Origin: Pleodorina starrii
Taxonomy: Eukaryota > Chlorophyta > Chlorophyceae > Chlamydomonadales > Volvocaceae
Direction of reading: 5' to 3'
Length of the DNA stretch: 64,000 bases
Assembly: GCA_030267565.1 (NCBI GenBank)
Contig: BRXU01000020.1
Span: forward strand, 2,249,501 to 2,313,500
A program made the translations under genes and the position numbers. Numbering within the stretch: position 1 is the stretch's first letter; every line of letters starts with the position of its first letter. Below, piece after piece: positions 10,955 through 23,300 of the stretch. Under the pieces are notes generated by a model. The model was not told the DNA's origin. It ran no database searches and saw only the letters and a list, made by a program, of their open reading frames with translations.

Positions 10955-13900
10955 ATGCCAAAATGCTTCGGCCTGCTGCGGCGGCTGCTGCGGCTGTTTC
11001 GGCGGCTGCGGTGGCCGCTGCTGCGGCTGCGGCTGCTGCGGGTGCGGCGGCGGCTGCAGTGTATGTGACCCCAGCGGGGGCGGGTTGGCAGCATCAGCAG
11101 CATCAGCAGTAGTCGCTTCTGCTGCAAAAGAGCAGCAGCAGTAGCTGCTGCTTTCGCAACAGAGCAGCAACTGCTGTGGCCACAGGAGGGAGTGCGGGAA
11201 CCACCGCAACCCGCAACCGGCAGCAGCCTGAGCAGCAGCGTGAGCAACGGCCATAACAGCAACGGCCACAACAGCAACGGCCACAACAGCAACGGCTACA
11301 ACAGCAACGGCCATAACAGCAACGGCCACTCAAAGAGCCCCACGTTCATTCCCGCCGCCACCGCCGCCACCGCCGCCACCGCAGCTGCTGCTGCCGGGGC
11401 CGCCGCCGCCGCCGCCGTCACTCAGCGGCGGCGGCGGCGGTGGTGGTGGCGGTGGTGGCGGCGGTGTGAACTGCGCTGCGGTTCTGTTAACAGTACGGCC
11501 CTAATCGAACAGGCCGAACTGCGCCCCTTGGCGGATGCAGCCCCACCACACACCACCACCACCACCACCACCGCCACCACCACCGCCACCACCACAGCAT
11601 CGACAGTGGCGGCATCGACCGCCGACTCTTCGAAGCGGTGGTAGAGGGCCCCCCGCAGACCTGACCTGAACTGAAGGGGGGTCAGCGGAAAGCGGAAAGC
11701 GGAAAGCGGAAAGCGGACATGGAGGAAACCGCAGCGAGGCAACCGAGGCGGTGGCGTCAAGGGGGGTGGGGCCCGAGGTGAAGGAGGAGGAGCTCCTCCG
11801 CCTCTTTGCACAAGGGTCTGTCCGCGCGCTGCTGTCGCCTGCTACCGGCGGCGGCGGCGGCGGCTACTGCGGGATGCCTCAGCAACAGCAGTAGCAGCAG
11901 CAGTAGCAGCAGCTGCAGCAGCGGGAGGGGGAAGGATGGTGCCTGCTGTACTGTACTGTACCGTGCCATGCCGTACCGTGCTATGCCATACCCCTTGCAT
12001 TAATGTCGTACCGCCGTAACCCCGTACTGCCCCATGTGTTTGCGTGCAGTGCTGGGCTGCCGCGACTCGCTGCAGTTCATCGAGTACCAGGGCGCCAACA
12101 AGTCTGTGAGCTGGGGCCCCGCCTACGCGTCAGCCAGCCCGCAGCGAATCGATCTCAAGGTCACCAACATGCGCCTCTCGCAGCCCAACACGCGCGGCCA
12201 GAGCGTTTGCATTGGCATCGCTGACTCCTGTGCCGACCTGGAGACCTGGTGCTGGCCCGGGACCGGAAACTGCAGGCTGGCCATGTTTAATGCTGATCCG
12301 TTCGACTGCTGCCCGATCCAGACTTTCAACAAGGTCCTGCCGTCGGTGCGCTCGCCGCCGTCGCCGCCGCCGCCGCCGCCGGTGGTTGAGGTCAGCCCGC
12401 CGGTGGAGGTGCAGGCGAGCCCGCCGCCGCCGCCGCCGCCGCCCCCGCCGCCGCCGCCGCCCCCGCCGCCGCCGCCGAAGCGGCGGCCGCCGCCGGCGCC
12501 GACGCCGTGCAATGTGTGCGTGCGGACGTTTTTGTCGTACGTGCCGCCGGGCGGTATTTTTCAGTTTAGTGAGGCGCAGTGCTACGACCTGCAGTACTAT
12601 ATGATGGACGAGCTGAATGCGCAGGTATGTATATGCATATGGCTGTATGTATGTGTGTACGGCGCTGTGTGTGTACGGCGCTGTATGTACGACAGCGATG
12701 TGAGAGAACTTAGTGTCCTCGAAAAGTGTAAAAACAATTGCAGGAACAAACTTGCACAGTTGGACAGCAACAACCACTAACCACCAAACCGAAGAGCATT
12801 AAAAAAATGGTCTTCTCCTTACCTCGCCTTGATTCTGATCCTCGCTCCGACTCTTTATCTTCTTCTCCCTTCCCTTGCCGTACCTTTACCTTTACCTTTA
12901 CCTTTACCTCATCATTTTCTCCCCGCCCCTATCTTCTTCCGCCCATCTCTCTTATCATCACCACAGGCCGACAATCTGGACGCCCGCATGACGAAGCCCT
13001 TCTCCCCCGAAGCCTGCTCCCCCTTCGAGATCCGAGTCTGTGGTACCTTCTACTCCTCGGAGGATGGTGCCAAGATGCAGGGCTACGTGGACGCCGGCTC
13101 CCTGGACCTTTTCAACTCCTTCCTGCTTCCCTCGGGCCATTCCTGCTCCGCCGGTCTCCAGGGCTACTACCTAACGACGGAAGTGACGGAGAGCTCGTGC
13201 CTGTACGGCTCCGCTTCCAAGTCGTGCAATACCTTCCCGCCGCCACCGCCGCCGCCGCCACCCCCGCCGCCACCCCCGCCGCCGCCGCCGCCGAAGCCCA
13301 AGCCGCCGGTGCCCAAGCCGCCGGTACCGCCGCCGCCGCGGCCGCCGCCGCCCAGCCCGCCGCCGCCCAGCCCGCCGCCGCCGAACCCACCGCCGCCGCG
13401 ACCGCCGCCGCCGCGGCCACCGCCGCCGCGGCCGCCGCCGCCGAGCCCGCCGCCGCCCAGCCCACCGCCGCCCAGCCCGCCGCCGCCCAGCCCGCCGCCG
13501 CCCAGCCCTCAGCCTCCCAGCCCACCGCCGCCGCGGCCTCCGCCGCCGCCACCTCCCCGCCCCCCGCCGCCACCTCCCCCGAGCCCACCTCCTCCCAAGC
13601 CGCCACCCCCTCGCCCCCCACCGCCCAGCCCACCTCCGCCCACCCCCCCTCCCCCGGCACCGTCCCCACCCCGGCCGCCTCCACCCTCCCCGCCGCCACC
13701 CTCCCCCCCGCCGCCCCGACCTCCGCCACCCAGCCCCCCGCCGCCACACCCGCCGCCGCCCTCCCCGCCTCCTCCTAAACCTCCCCCGCCCAGCCCTCCC
13801 CCGCCCAGCCCCCGCCCTCCCAGCCCCCCGCCGCCCAGCCCCCACCCGCCGCCGCCGCGCTCCCCGCCGCCCCGCCCGCCGCCACCCTCCCCGCCACCCT

Positions 13901-15287
13901 CTTGCGAGGTCTGTTTCAGCATTGATATCGCCGCCTATCCGGCAGCCGACAATTTCCGTTTCGATGAGAGTACTTGCACTCAGATGCAGACTCGGATGGC
14001 CACTGACATCAACGCTCAGGCTAAGTCGGTTGGTGCGCGGCTGTTGACACCTTTTGGACCAGATCCGTACGAATGTGTTCCGGAGCAGATCCGCCTGTGT
14101 GGTACGTTTTTCTCCAACGACGAAGCCGCGAAGCTGCAGCCCTGGGTCTCGTCCAGTGTGCCGTTCATCGTTTGGTACGGCGTTCTGTTCCCGGGCAGCT
14201 GCAGCGCCCATCCGGAAATTGCCGGATACGGCTTCCTTCTCAAGGTAGGTTTTAACAGGTTTAGGGTTTAGGTTTTTTTGGATTGGTAGTGACGTGGGGT
14301 TTTTTGTGGGGTTTTAATGGAGGGTTTTAAGGGGTTTCCGATTTGGGTTTTAGGGTCTCGGGGGCTCTGGCTGGCTGGGTCGAGTCGGGGATGTTTGTAC
14401 GGCATCACATGGGTTTAGCTTTGTACGTCAAAACAACAACACTTCCCCACTCCCACCACCCCACCACCCGCGCCCTCCTGCTTCCTCCCTCTACCCGCTC
14501 CCGCCTTTCCTACACACACTTTGCCTACGTCCATTCCCCACTCCTCAAAAACACTTCAACACACACACCCCGCAAAACCCTAAAACCTCGAATGCCGTAC
14601 ACCCTGCCGTACACCCTGCCGTACACGCAGGCCGCCGACTACGACGGCAACTTTGGCTGCCTCGTCGGCGCCTACACGCCGGCCGCCTGCACCAACCTCC
14701 CACCTCCTCCCCCGCCTCCCCCTCCCCCGCCTCCTCCCCCGCCTCCCCCTCCACCGCGCCCAAAGCCGCCCTCCCCCCCGCCGCCGCGCCTGCGCCCGCC
14801 GCCCAAGCCCCCCGCGCCGGTCTTTCCGCAGTGCGAGTGCGACAAACGCCCGGGTAGCTCCACCATTACCTTTTCACGCGTGAACGTCACGGACCTACGC
14901 TCTAGCGGGATGCGCATGTACTGCTTTAAACTGGGCCTTACGCCCTGCCTGCGCTCCTCCCCCTGCTGCACCCAAGACCTCCATAAGATCGAATTCAACG
15001 TTCTGCCGCAGTGCGTCGGCTCCGTTGCCTACTCCGCCACCAACGGCGTCCTGCACGGCTCCCAATTCCAGCTGCGTCCCTACCCAGCCATAAAGATCAA
15101 CAGCCTGGCAAAGCCGTTTTTGGACGTGGAAGGCACCGAGGTGTGTCTGCTGCTGCGGCCGCCTTGCGACACGCTCGAGGCGCTGTGTGGCGGCCCCGCC
15201 TGCCAGTACGCGCTGTTCAACGACCGACTAACGAATCAGCCCAAGTGTTGTCCCGTGAGGACAGTCACAGATCCCCTGCTGGACTGA
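8536..15287 (+). CDS. Pherophorin with N-C-C-N module order
   Basis: Secreted extracellular-matrix glycoprotein of the volvocine pherophorin family. Exons 8536-8596, 8885-8918, 10387-10562, 12050-12624, 12967-14244 and 14631-15287 join in phase to 926 residues. Residues 1-20 are a signal peptide (MARLLLLATCCLAYLVLQA). Four Cys-rich modules follow: N-type (FPDCNCERD, about 33-190), C-type (CNVCVRTF, about 244-372), a second C-type (CEVCFSID, about 596-730) and a second N-type (FPQCECDKR, about 774-926). They are separated by three Pro-rich rods; the central one runs about 220 residues of SPPPP/RPPPP units. Usual pherophorins have one N module, one rod and one C module, so this looks like two family units joined tail to tail. 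One exon spans both C modules, which argues against two merged gene models. The Pro-rich rod is expected to be hydroxylated and glycosylated. Confidence 0.92.
9685..9838 (+). repeat. 15-bp minisatellite in pherophorin intron 2
   Basis: About ten tandem copies of GGAGGGGTAAAGTCA/TTA. The array ends directly at a copy of the dispersed CCGCAGCGG box (9846-9857). Confidence 0.85.
10919..10955 (+). repeat. CTG/GCT trinucleotide tract in pherophorin intron 3
   Basis: Pure CTG repeat at its core, followed by imperfect GCTGCGGCTG-type repeats to about 11060. It lies inside intron 3 (10563-12049). Translated frames over it give poly-Ala/Gln/Leu shadows only. Confidence 0.7.
11245..11330 (+). repeat. 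15-bp AACAGCAACGGCCAC minisatellite in pherophorin intron 3
   Basis: Five to six tandem units of 15 bp, with small variants (CAT/CTA), followed by GCC- and GGC-trinucleotide runs up to about 11460. Intronic. Confidence 0.8.
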
Positions 15288-18200
15288 TTGATTGAATGGT
15301 CGATTGATTGATGAATTGGTCGATTGATGGCAGCTGCGTTCGGACTACGGCACTTTTACCTGCTCTACCGACTGACAAAGTGTCCGCTGTCGTACTGAGA
15401 TGCCGCTGCCGCCGCTGTACCGACACCTACGAAACGGTGTCGATCACCACGAGCTGCGAGCTGCCGCTGCCCGCTGTCAGCTACGCTCCAAGATGGTCTG
15501 TTGTGGGCTGAGCTGAGGGTTGCGGGCGCGGGGGGTGGGGAGGGTGGTTTCGGGAGTTTGGTTTCGGGGCATTGAGGAGCGATTGCCGGCAGGTCCCTAG
15601 GACGAGCTTCTGTGTGGGGCTGTGAGGAGTGCCCCCAAGTGGGTCCGGCTGTGAGCGAGGCCGGCTTGCAGCAACATGGCAATATGTGGCAACAACAACA
15701 GCTGCTGCTAATGCTGATGCTGCTATTGCTAATGCTGATGCTGTCCCTGCTGCTGAGAGAAGCAGCAGGAGGTTAAGCAGCAGCAGCAGCAGCAGGAGGA
15801 TAAGGATAAGCAGGAGGAGGACGCGGATATTGCGGGGATGGGGTGAAACGGGTTTTGGGATTTGCTGGATTACTAAGATCATCATCATTACTAAGATCTC
15901 CATTGGACTGCATGCGACGGGGAGGGAGGATGGAATGGAATGGGAGGTTTTCTTTGGCGCTGACAAGCGTTGGCCGGAGACATTGAAAGGAGCTGCAGGG
16001 GTGCCTGATTAGGCGCCGCCAAAAGAGACGCGTGCGTGCGTGTGTGTGTGCGTGCATGGATGGGTCTTTTGACTCCTGAGCCCTTCTTTCTTGCAGCGAT
16101 AACCTGCAGGAGAAGAGGGACGGCCCATCTTGGCAAGGCGAGCCGGAGGCGAGGCGAGGCGGGCGGTGTGTGCGTGTATGTGTGCGGCTATTTGTGTACC
16201 GGTATGTGCGCGTGTGTGTGGGCGGGGGCGCATTTTGGCTTTCGTTCCTCACTGGTGCAGCAGCAGCTTTGACCAACCGTTGACCGTTGACTGTCGACTT
16301 TCACGGTCTTGTGATTGCAGAATTCGAAACGGGGTTATTACTAATCGGTTGTGACCTCGCTCTCGCTCTCGCTTTGACGTGGGTTTATGTATCTCTCTCT
16401 TTCAGACCCTACCTGCCTCTTCAGTCTTCCGTCGGGCGGGTGGGGCGCATCTCGTCTCACACCCTCTACTCCGGCGGGCTGCTCTCTCTCTCTCTTTATC
16501 CCCCATGGCCCAGCTGCTTTTGCGTGCTTGGGCGCGCGCATTACATACGTGGTCGTGTTCTCTCTCCTCCGAAACCTCACGTATGTCCCCCGTCGCGTCC
16601 ACCAACCCCTTGTCTATTCGGCGGTGCATATCTCGACGGCCCCCTCTTCCTGACTCTTCGCCTTGGTTGCTTGGCTGCGTGTGTGTATATCCATCTTGTG
16701 CCCATCTTGGCCGCCTGGAGCGATCTCTGGCCTCCTCTTGGCTTTTTTGAACCATCTAGCATCCTTCCTGCCTCGTTTCTGGGTGAGGGGATAGGACGGA
16801 GGGGGCCTACCTTGGGTTGCGTCTTGGGTTGCGTTGCAGTGGGCGCCGGCATTTTAAACTGGGTGGGCCGCATGGGTGCGGGTGCGGGGGCGGGTTTTGT
16901 CGCGGGTTTCAGGGGTGTGGGGGGGGTGGTCGCGCAGGTGTTTATGCGTGTGTGTATGTGTATGTGGGTGTTTGGGGGGATATGTGGGGCGTGCGTGTGT
17001 GTGTATGTGTGTCGAGGAATGTCACGCATACGGGGAGAGATGGCGTCTGTGTGATGTATGTGTGGCCCACACATACCGGGGCGGTTTCGGAGCGGGGCCG
17101 CGTTTCCGGATACATCTGTACGACCACATAGGGGAAGCTGGACGACAAAGCGAAACACGAAATTGACGCGTCTTGTAGTCTTTGCGTGACTTTGACGACG
17201 ATGTGAGGCGGCTGCGAGACCTGCTGCTGCTGCTTCTGGAAAATCTCGTTTTTGGGTTTTCGTTGGCTGTCGATCGACCGAACGAACGAACGTGGCTGGC
17301 TGCTCGCGCCGCCACGGGTTGGTTGATTAGTCACCATCACCTCCCACACACACACACTCCGGGTTCGTGCCGCTCTCAGTTCTCGTCGTGCTGACATGAT
17401 CGACGATGGAGCTCCGTCCGTCCGGGTTTGAAGTGGAGTGAAGTGGTTTGAAGTGGAGTGGTCTAGCGGGGCAGGTTGGGGGGGCGGGGGGCGGAAGCGC
17501 TGAAACTTTGGACTTTGGGACACACGCCTCGGCATTTTTGACAAGTCAGGGCTTCGGGGCACTTGGGCAACCAACTCCGTGCGCTGCCGTCCTTGCGTGC
17601 ATCGAATCTGCGTGCGCACGCGTCGAGTGCCGTACTGTCGTGCCGTACTGCAGTCTGCCTGCTGGGTTTCCGTGCGTGCCAGCTGGGGAGGTTTTTTTTA
17701 TCGCCGTTGCTGCTAATGCGGCGCGTTGACATACACGTGGGTGGGTGGGTGGGTGGGTGGGTGGCGGCGGCGTCGGCGGCGTCTGCTGTGCATGGGGTGT
17801 TGCGGGAAGGCGGGGGTGCTCTGTGATGTTCTATGCAGTGCTGTGCTCTGCAGGATGCATAGGTGCATGTGTCACCTGACTCTTGCTGGGTGGTCCCACA
17901 GTCCGCCTCTCTGGTGGTGCTGCTATTGCTGCTGCGCCCTTCGTTCATTCCAGACACTCGCACCGTGCCGTGCCGTACTGTGCCGTACCGTTCCCGCATC
18001 CGGGAAGACATTCCGCCCACCACCAGCCACCCAACGGCGCGCCAGTGCCGTCCGTGGGGCGGACAAAAGCGTTGAGTCGAGCGTTGAAGTCCCAAGGAGA
18101 CAAACAACCAAGTGTCGCGCGCTTGCAAGGGACCCACTGGGCAGAACTGCACGGCATGGCTGAGGGCGGGTGGTGCGGTGGACGCGCCCCAGCTTGGCTT

Positions 18201-20316
18201 TCCTTCGCCGCCCAAAGGCATCTCCCCCCCTCTCTGGTGGACTTGATATATACCGTGCGTGTGTGAGTGTGTGCTGCTACGTGCCTGCGGGCGATGCGCG
18301 TGACTGACGCTGCCGGTTGTTGCTCCCCCCCTCGAGCGTGTCGGGCCGTGCCAGATGTCGACATGTGAATGTCGACGTGACGTTTGTATGCCCGACGTGT
18401 CGTCGACCGCTCTCACCAGCCCAGCCCCGGCTGCAACATTGCCGGAAAAGGGAAGGAGGGCAGGATGGGAAGGGAAGGGAGGGGAGGGAGGACGTGTCCG
18501 TCCATCCAACCAGGGTTTGGACGATCCGATCCGATCACGGATCGTGTGAAGGGCAGGGATGGGGTGGGGAGCCGCTGGGTGGGAGGCAGAGGGACCGGAC
18601 GTGTTTTTGCCGTACAGCGTCGCTACCGTTTGAGACGTATGGGGTGCGTTGCGGGGTGCGGCACTTGCCGCTGCCGCTGCTGCTGCTCTTGCGCGAGCCG
18701 GGGATTGCGGGCGAAACCTGACCCACGTATGTATGAAAAAATGATTCGCTGGATGGAGGGCGCCTCGCTGGCCTCCGGGTCGTACGTGTGCTTACATCAT
18801 GAAACAAGGCACAAGACACCCCGTTCCTCGTAGGATGCATCAAACGGCCCCGGGGCCCCCGTCCGGCAGCTAACGCCACAACCGCACCATGGCCCCCCCT
18901 CATGTGTACGTCATGTGTACGTCATCAGGGATCTTCGGATCGGATCTTTTGGGTCGATGTGATGTGTTCCTAGGGTTTTACAGCGGCTGGGGGCCAGGCC
19001 CCTTGGGCAGTAGTAGTAGAGCCCCCTCCTTCCCCCTCCCCAAAACACAGACACAGACACACACGACCCCGCACAAGCCCGAGACGGGGTCTTTCAACAT
19101 TGAGATTGAAATGTTTAGAACTGTTCTGCTGCCTTCCCTTTAGCTAGCCTCCTCCCCTCCCCCTTCCCCCCGGGGTTCCTTTGCTATAGTTGGTGCATCC
19201 TACCTATGTTCTACTCCCCCTCCGGAAAGCCGGTGCCAACGCAAGAAACGCAAAGAACAGTGCCGTACATGCCGTAAATTACGGTTGGAGAGCACATGCA
19301 CCTACGGAAGAATCACCATCGCACCGATGTGTCGTACGACTGACGCAAGCTCCTGCTACGGTAAGCAAGGTGTGTATCCCGCATGTCCCCTCCCAACCAA
19401 CCAACCACCACCACCACAGTCGCCGCCTCTTTTCCCTCCCTTCTCCCATCTCCCTTCTCCCATCTCCCTTCTCCCATCTCCCAACTGATTCCATCCCGGT
19501 CTACCGTATTTCCATCTCGTCCGTCCGATCTCGTCCAACGTCCCAACCTCTTCCGATCTCGTCCAACGTCTCAACCACTTCCGATCTCGTCCAACGTCCC
19601 AACCACTTCCGATCTCGTCCCATCGTCCCCCCATCCTCCCTCAACCATCTGCTTCTGTCCCTCTCTTCGACTCGCACCTCTTTCTGACCGACCGCTGTAA
19701 ACTTCATCTTCGGTACGGCCGCGAGTGCCGTACTTCCAGAAGAGGCAGACAGCCCCGCGGGGACGCACTCTCGAACGAACATTGGCACATCCCAGAGCAA
19801 ACCAAAACTCGCCGCTCGCGGGCTCGCGGGTTCCTCACTGCCGGTTTGGGTTTTAGGGTTTCAGGGTTGGGTTTCAGGGTTTGGGTTTCAAGGTACTGGT
19901 TGCTGCAATCAGTAAGATACCCCCGTGCCGCAGTTCACACTCCCATCCCCGCCTCTCCCCCACCTCCCCTCCCCTCCCCACCGCGCCCCTCCTCCCGCTA
20001 TGAAGGAGATGACGGTGCGGTGACGAAATGAAACAAGTCTACTTCGATGAGGGGCGACCCCTTGCAGCCGCGTATCAAAAGGGTTGCAAACAAAAGGGAC
20101 GACAAAGCGAGTGACACAGCCCGGGCGGGCCAACGACAGCTACCACGGCTAAGACGGCTACGACGGGCGGGCGGTTGCCTACGGCCCACGACGACGGCGA
20201 CGTCGACTGTGACAACATGGCGGCAACCCGACCCGACCCGACCCGACCCGGCCCGACCCACGGGTCACAACAGGCCAGGCCAGGCCAGGACACGGCTTCC
20301 ATCCCGCGGGCTCCCA
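15288..20316. other. Convergent intergenic region between pherophorin and MYB genes
   Basis: About 5 kb lies between two convergent 3' ends. No supported gene was found on either strand; the long frames here are GC-rich shadows. It holds GCA/CAG tracts (about 15700-15805), TG-rich microsatellites (16030-16240, 16940-17020), a GTGGGTGG run (17741-17763), a 14-bp TTCTCCCATCTCCC tandem (about 19440-19482), the 28-bp array at 19525 and a telomere-like TTTAGGG/TTTCAGGG stretch (19846-19890). The 3' UTRs of both flanking genes must lie here. Confidence 0.5.
19525..19636 (+). repeat. 28-bp tandem repeat
   Basis: Units beginning CCGATCTCGTCCAACGTC start at 19525, 19553, 19581 and 19609, a regular 28-bp period with few mismatches; the last unit decays. 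It follows a 14-bp pyrimidine-rich tandem. Confidence 0.8.
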
Positions 20317-23300
20317 TCAGGCGAAGAAGTCCAGCATGTAAACCTCCTCCGCCACATCACTGCCCACGCCGCCGCCGGCGCCAGAACCGGCGGCGGCGGC
20401 GCCGCCGACGGCGCCGCTGCCGCTGCAGGCAGCCGTGACGCTGCCGGGCGGCGCCTGCAGTTGCGCCGCCGCCGCCGTCGCCGCCGCAGTCGCCGCTGCC
20501 ACTTGAGACGCCATTACTTGGGCCAAGTGCTGCTGCAATTGCTGCTGCAACGGCTCCTGTTGGAGCATAATCAGCTGCGGCTGCTGCAGCTGCTGCTGTT
20601 GCCGCGGTTGCTGCAGCTGCTGTGGCGGCGGCGGCGGCGGTGGCGACGCTCGCTGTTGATGCGCGAGCTGATACTGAGATGGCGGAGACGGCGCCGGCGG
20701 CGGTGGCGCCAGCGGCGCCTCCGTTGACATAGCCCTCGCCGCCGGCGGCGCCGGCGCCCGCGCCTGGGGCTGCCGCTGCGGCGCCACCGCCGGTGGCGGC
20801 GGCGGCCCCGCCGCCACGCTCGCCGCCGCCGCCGCCGTGGCGGCGGCGATGGCCTCCGCCGGCGTCATCAGCGGCCCAGCCTTGTTTCGGTGCTGGCGGT
20901 GGTGCTGCGCCGCCGCCGCCGCCACCGCCGCCGCCAGCTCTAGAGTGCAAGCTTCCAGGGACGGCGGCGGCGGCGGCGACGGCCTGGCGGCGAGCGCCGC
21001 CGCCGCCGCCAGCAGCTGCGGCGGCGGGGGCGCCGCCGCCGCCGCAAGCAGGGGCAAGAGCTGCGGCGGCGGCAGGGGTGTGGGACCGGCAGGGTGATTT
21101 GGCTGCTGCTGCAGCAGCAGCTGTTGGTGACGATGGTGGTGGTGGTGGTTGTGATGCTGATGATGGTGGTGGTGATGTGGTTGATGTGGTATCGGCTGAC
21201 CCGGCAGCGAGAGCAGGTTTACGCCCATTGCCGCCGGCGGCGCCGTCCCGCCCTCCATAACTGCCGCCGTCACCACACCGACGCCCTCCGCCGCCGCCGC
21301 CGCCGCCGGCACCGCTTGGGGCTGCGGCGGCTGCGGGCTCTCCGGATGCTGTCGGCGGCGCTGCCGCTGCGGCGCTTCTCCTGGGTCTCCTCCCCCCGGA
21401 TGCTGCAAGAGGCCCGACGGCGGGCGGGGGCTGCCGCCGTCGCCGCCGCCACTGCCGCAGCCGCTGCCGCGGCCGCGTTTCCCGGTTGGGCTGGCAGGAC
21501 CCGGCGCCTGTGCCTGCTCCCTGACCGCTGCGGCGGTGGCGGTGGCGGTTGAGGCGCTGCAGCTGCTGAGGGCATTCAGGGTGACGGCGGCGGCCAGGAT
21601 ACCCTGCTCATCCTCCTGGTACGACAGTGCTGTCGGCGGCGGATGCTGGAGCGCGGCAGCGGCGGCCGTAGCGGCGGTGGCGGCGGCGGCGACGGCGGCT
21701 TCTTGCCCGTCGGGCTGTTGAGAGGGGGCCGAGTCCGGGTCGGCTGCAGGATTCGGGAGGAGTGGCGTCGCGGAGAGCGGGAGGGCGGGAGGGAGGGCGG
21801 GCGGGCGGGAGGGAGGGCGGGCGGGCGGGTTCAGAGTGACATGCGTCATTGGCACTGGTACCTTAAGTACCTGATGGCGGGAGGAAGAGGGCGGGAGGGT
21901 CAAGGGAGGGTCAAGGGAGGGGACAAACGATTCATTCCTTTACCACAAGTCACCGGACTGGCCTTTGAGCCGACAGGCTAGTGAACGGCGCCAAAGCGAA
22001 AGCGAAAGCAGCCCCGGAGGAGGAACAAGCACCAGGGCGGGGATGCTGGGGGGAGGGAGGGAAGGAGAGCTTGGCTCTCGTAATTTCAAACAGGGAGGGC
22101 CCCCTTAAGGTAGCCTGGGCACCGATTCGTTTTAGGGAATCGGAATTGGCACACGTAGTCGAAGACATTCATTTCCAAGCGTGGGATCCCTTTCTTTGTA
22201 ATGAGGCGATTTCTCCGGTGAATTGGTTGGTGGCCTGGTCTATCTAGATGTCCTATTTTGGACATTGGGCCCACAGAGTCGCGCGTGCGATCGCACGAAG
22301 TAGCTGTTATCCAGCTCCTCTGTAATTAATTTATTCAGCGAGGGTTTCGAATGGGTTTCGGAGCTGGACTTCTGCCAAGGTTTCGGATGGGTTTCGGAGC
22401 TGGACTTGAACCAGGGCTCCGGACGGGTTTCGGAACTGGATGAGAGCCATGCCACGTCGGCGCGCGGAGAGGGAGTGGCTGACATGCGAACGTGGGTCGG
22501 GCAGAGTGGCTGGCGTGTGTGGTGCGGCTGCTGCGTGCGGGCAGAGTGGATGGCGTGAGGTCCGGGCTTAGACAGAGATTGAGGGGAGGGGAGCCTTCGG
22601 AGCGGCTGTGGGCGAGGACGCGAGGTGGGTTCCAGGGATTATAGCAAGTTTGAAACAAGAATTGGACAGGTTCAAAATAGCGATTTCGAATCCGCATGTG
22701 CATCAGCCTCCTGTTTCGCGGTCGCACCGGTGCCCACTTCCATTGCTCCAGGGGCGTCATGCTCTCCTTGTCCTTCATGTCCTTGTCCTCCATCACGTTG
22801 GAATGGACGAGCAAGGCGACCGTCGGCGAGGTCGCGATCGCAATCGCTCGGTGGCGCCATAACTGCAGTCCCAGGGAGCTGCACCGGCTGCTTTCTGTCC
22901 TTTGTTTTTCCTTTCATTTTTGATTTTAGGATGCGTGCATATTTAGGAAGAGTGCATCTTACGGTGTACCTCATGGCGGCTTCCTGCTCAATGTCTCGTA
23001 GCTAGCTAGCTCTAGGACTGGTGGTGGACTCAGTCGGCGACCTCGGCGTGCATTCATGAAGGTGAGTTTACATTTACCCAATATTTGAAATCAAAAAAGT
23101 TCAGTTGTCCGGTGATGGATATGGCTGCTAAATGTTTGGCTAGTTGGCTTGATGCATGAAGCAGCGCGCTTGGCGTTTAACGGTTAACGATAACTACGAA
23201 ACTACCGGAAGGAAATTTGCGGGTTGGTAGTTTGTAAACGGCTTAGCTCTACCCTGGCTCTACGGCAATAAGGACACGTTCATCACGCGTCGCCTTGTGA

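Noticed and set aside
13112..14211. Long antisense frames (211 and 346 codons) over the pherophorin Pro-rich exon
   Set aside because: They are shadows of CCGCCG codon repeats (Gly/Arg/Ala runs). The sense strand encodes a coherent pherophorin with matching splice phases.
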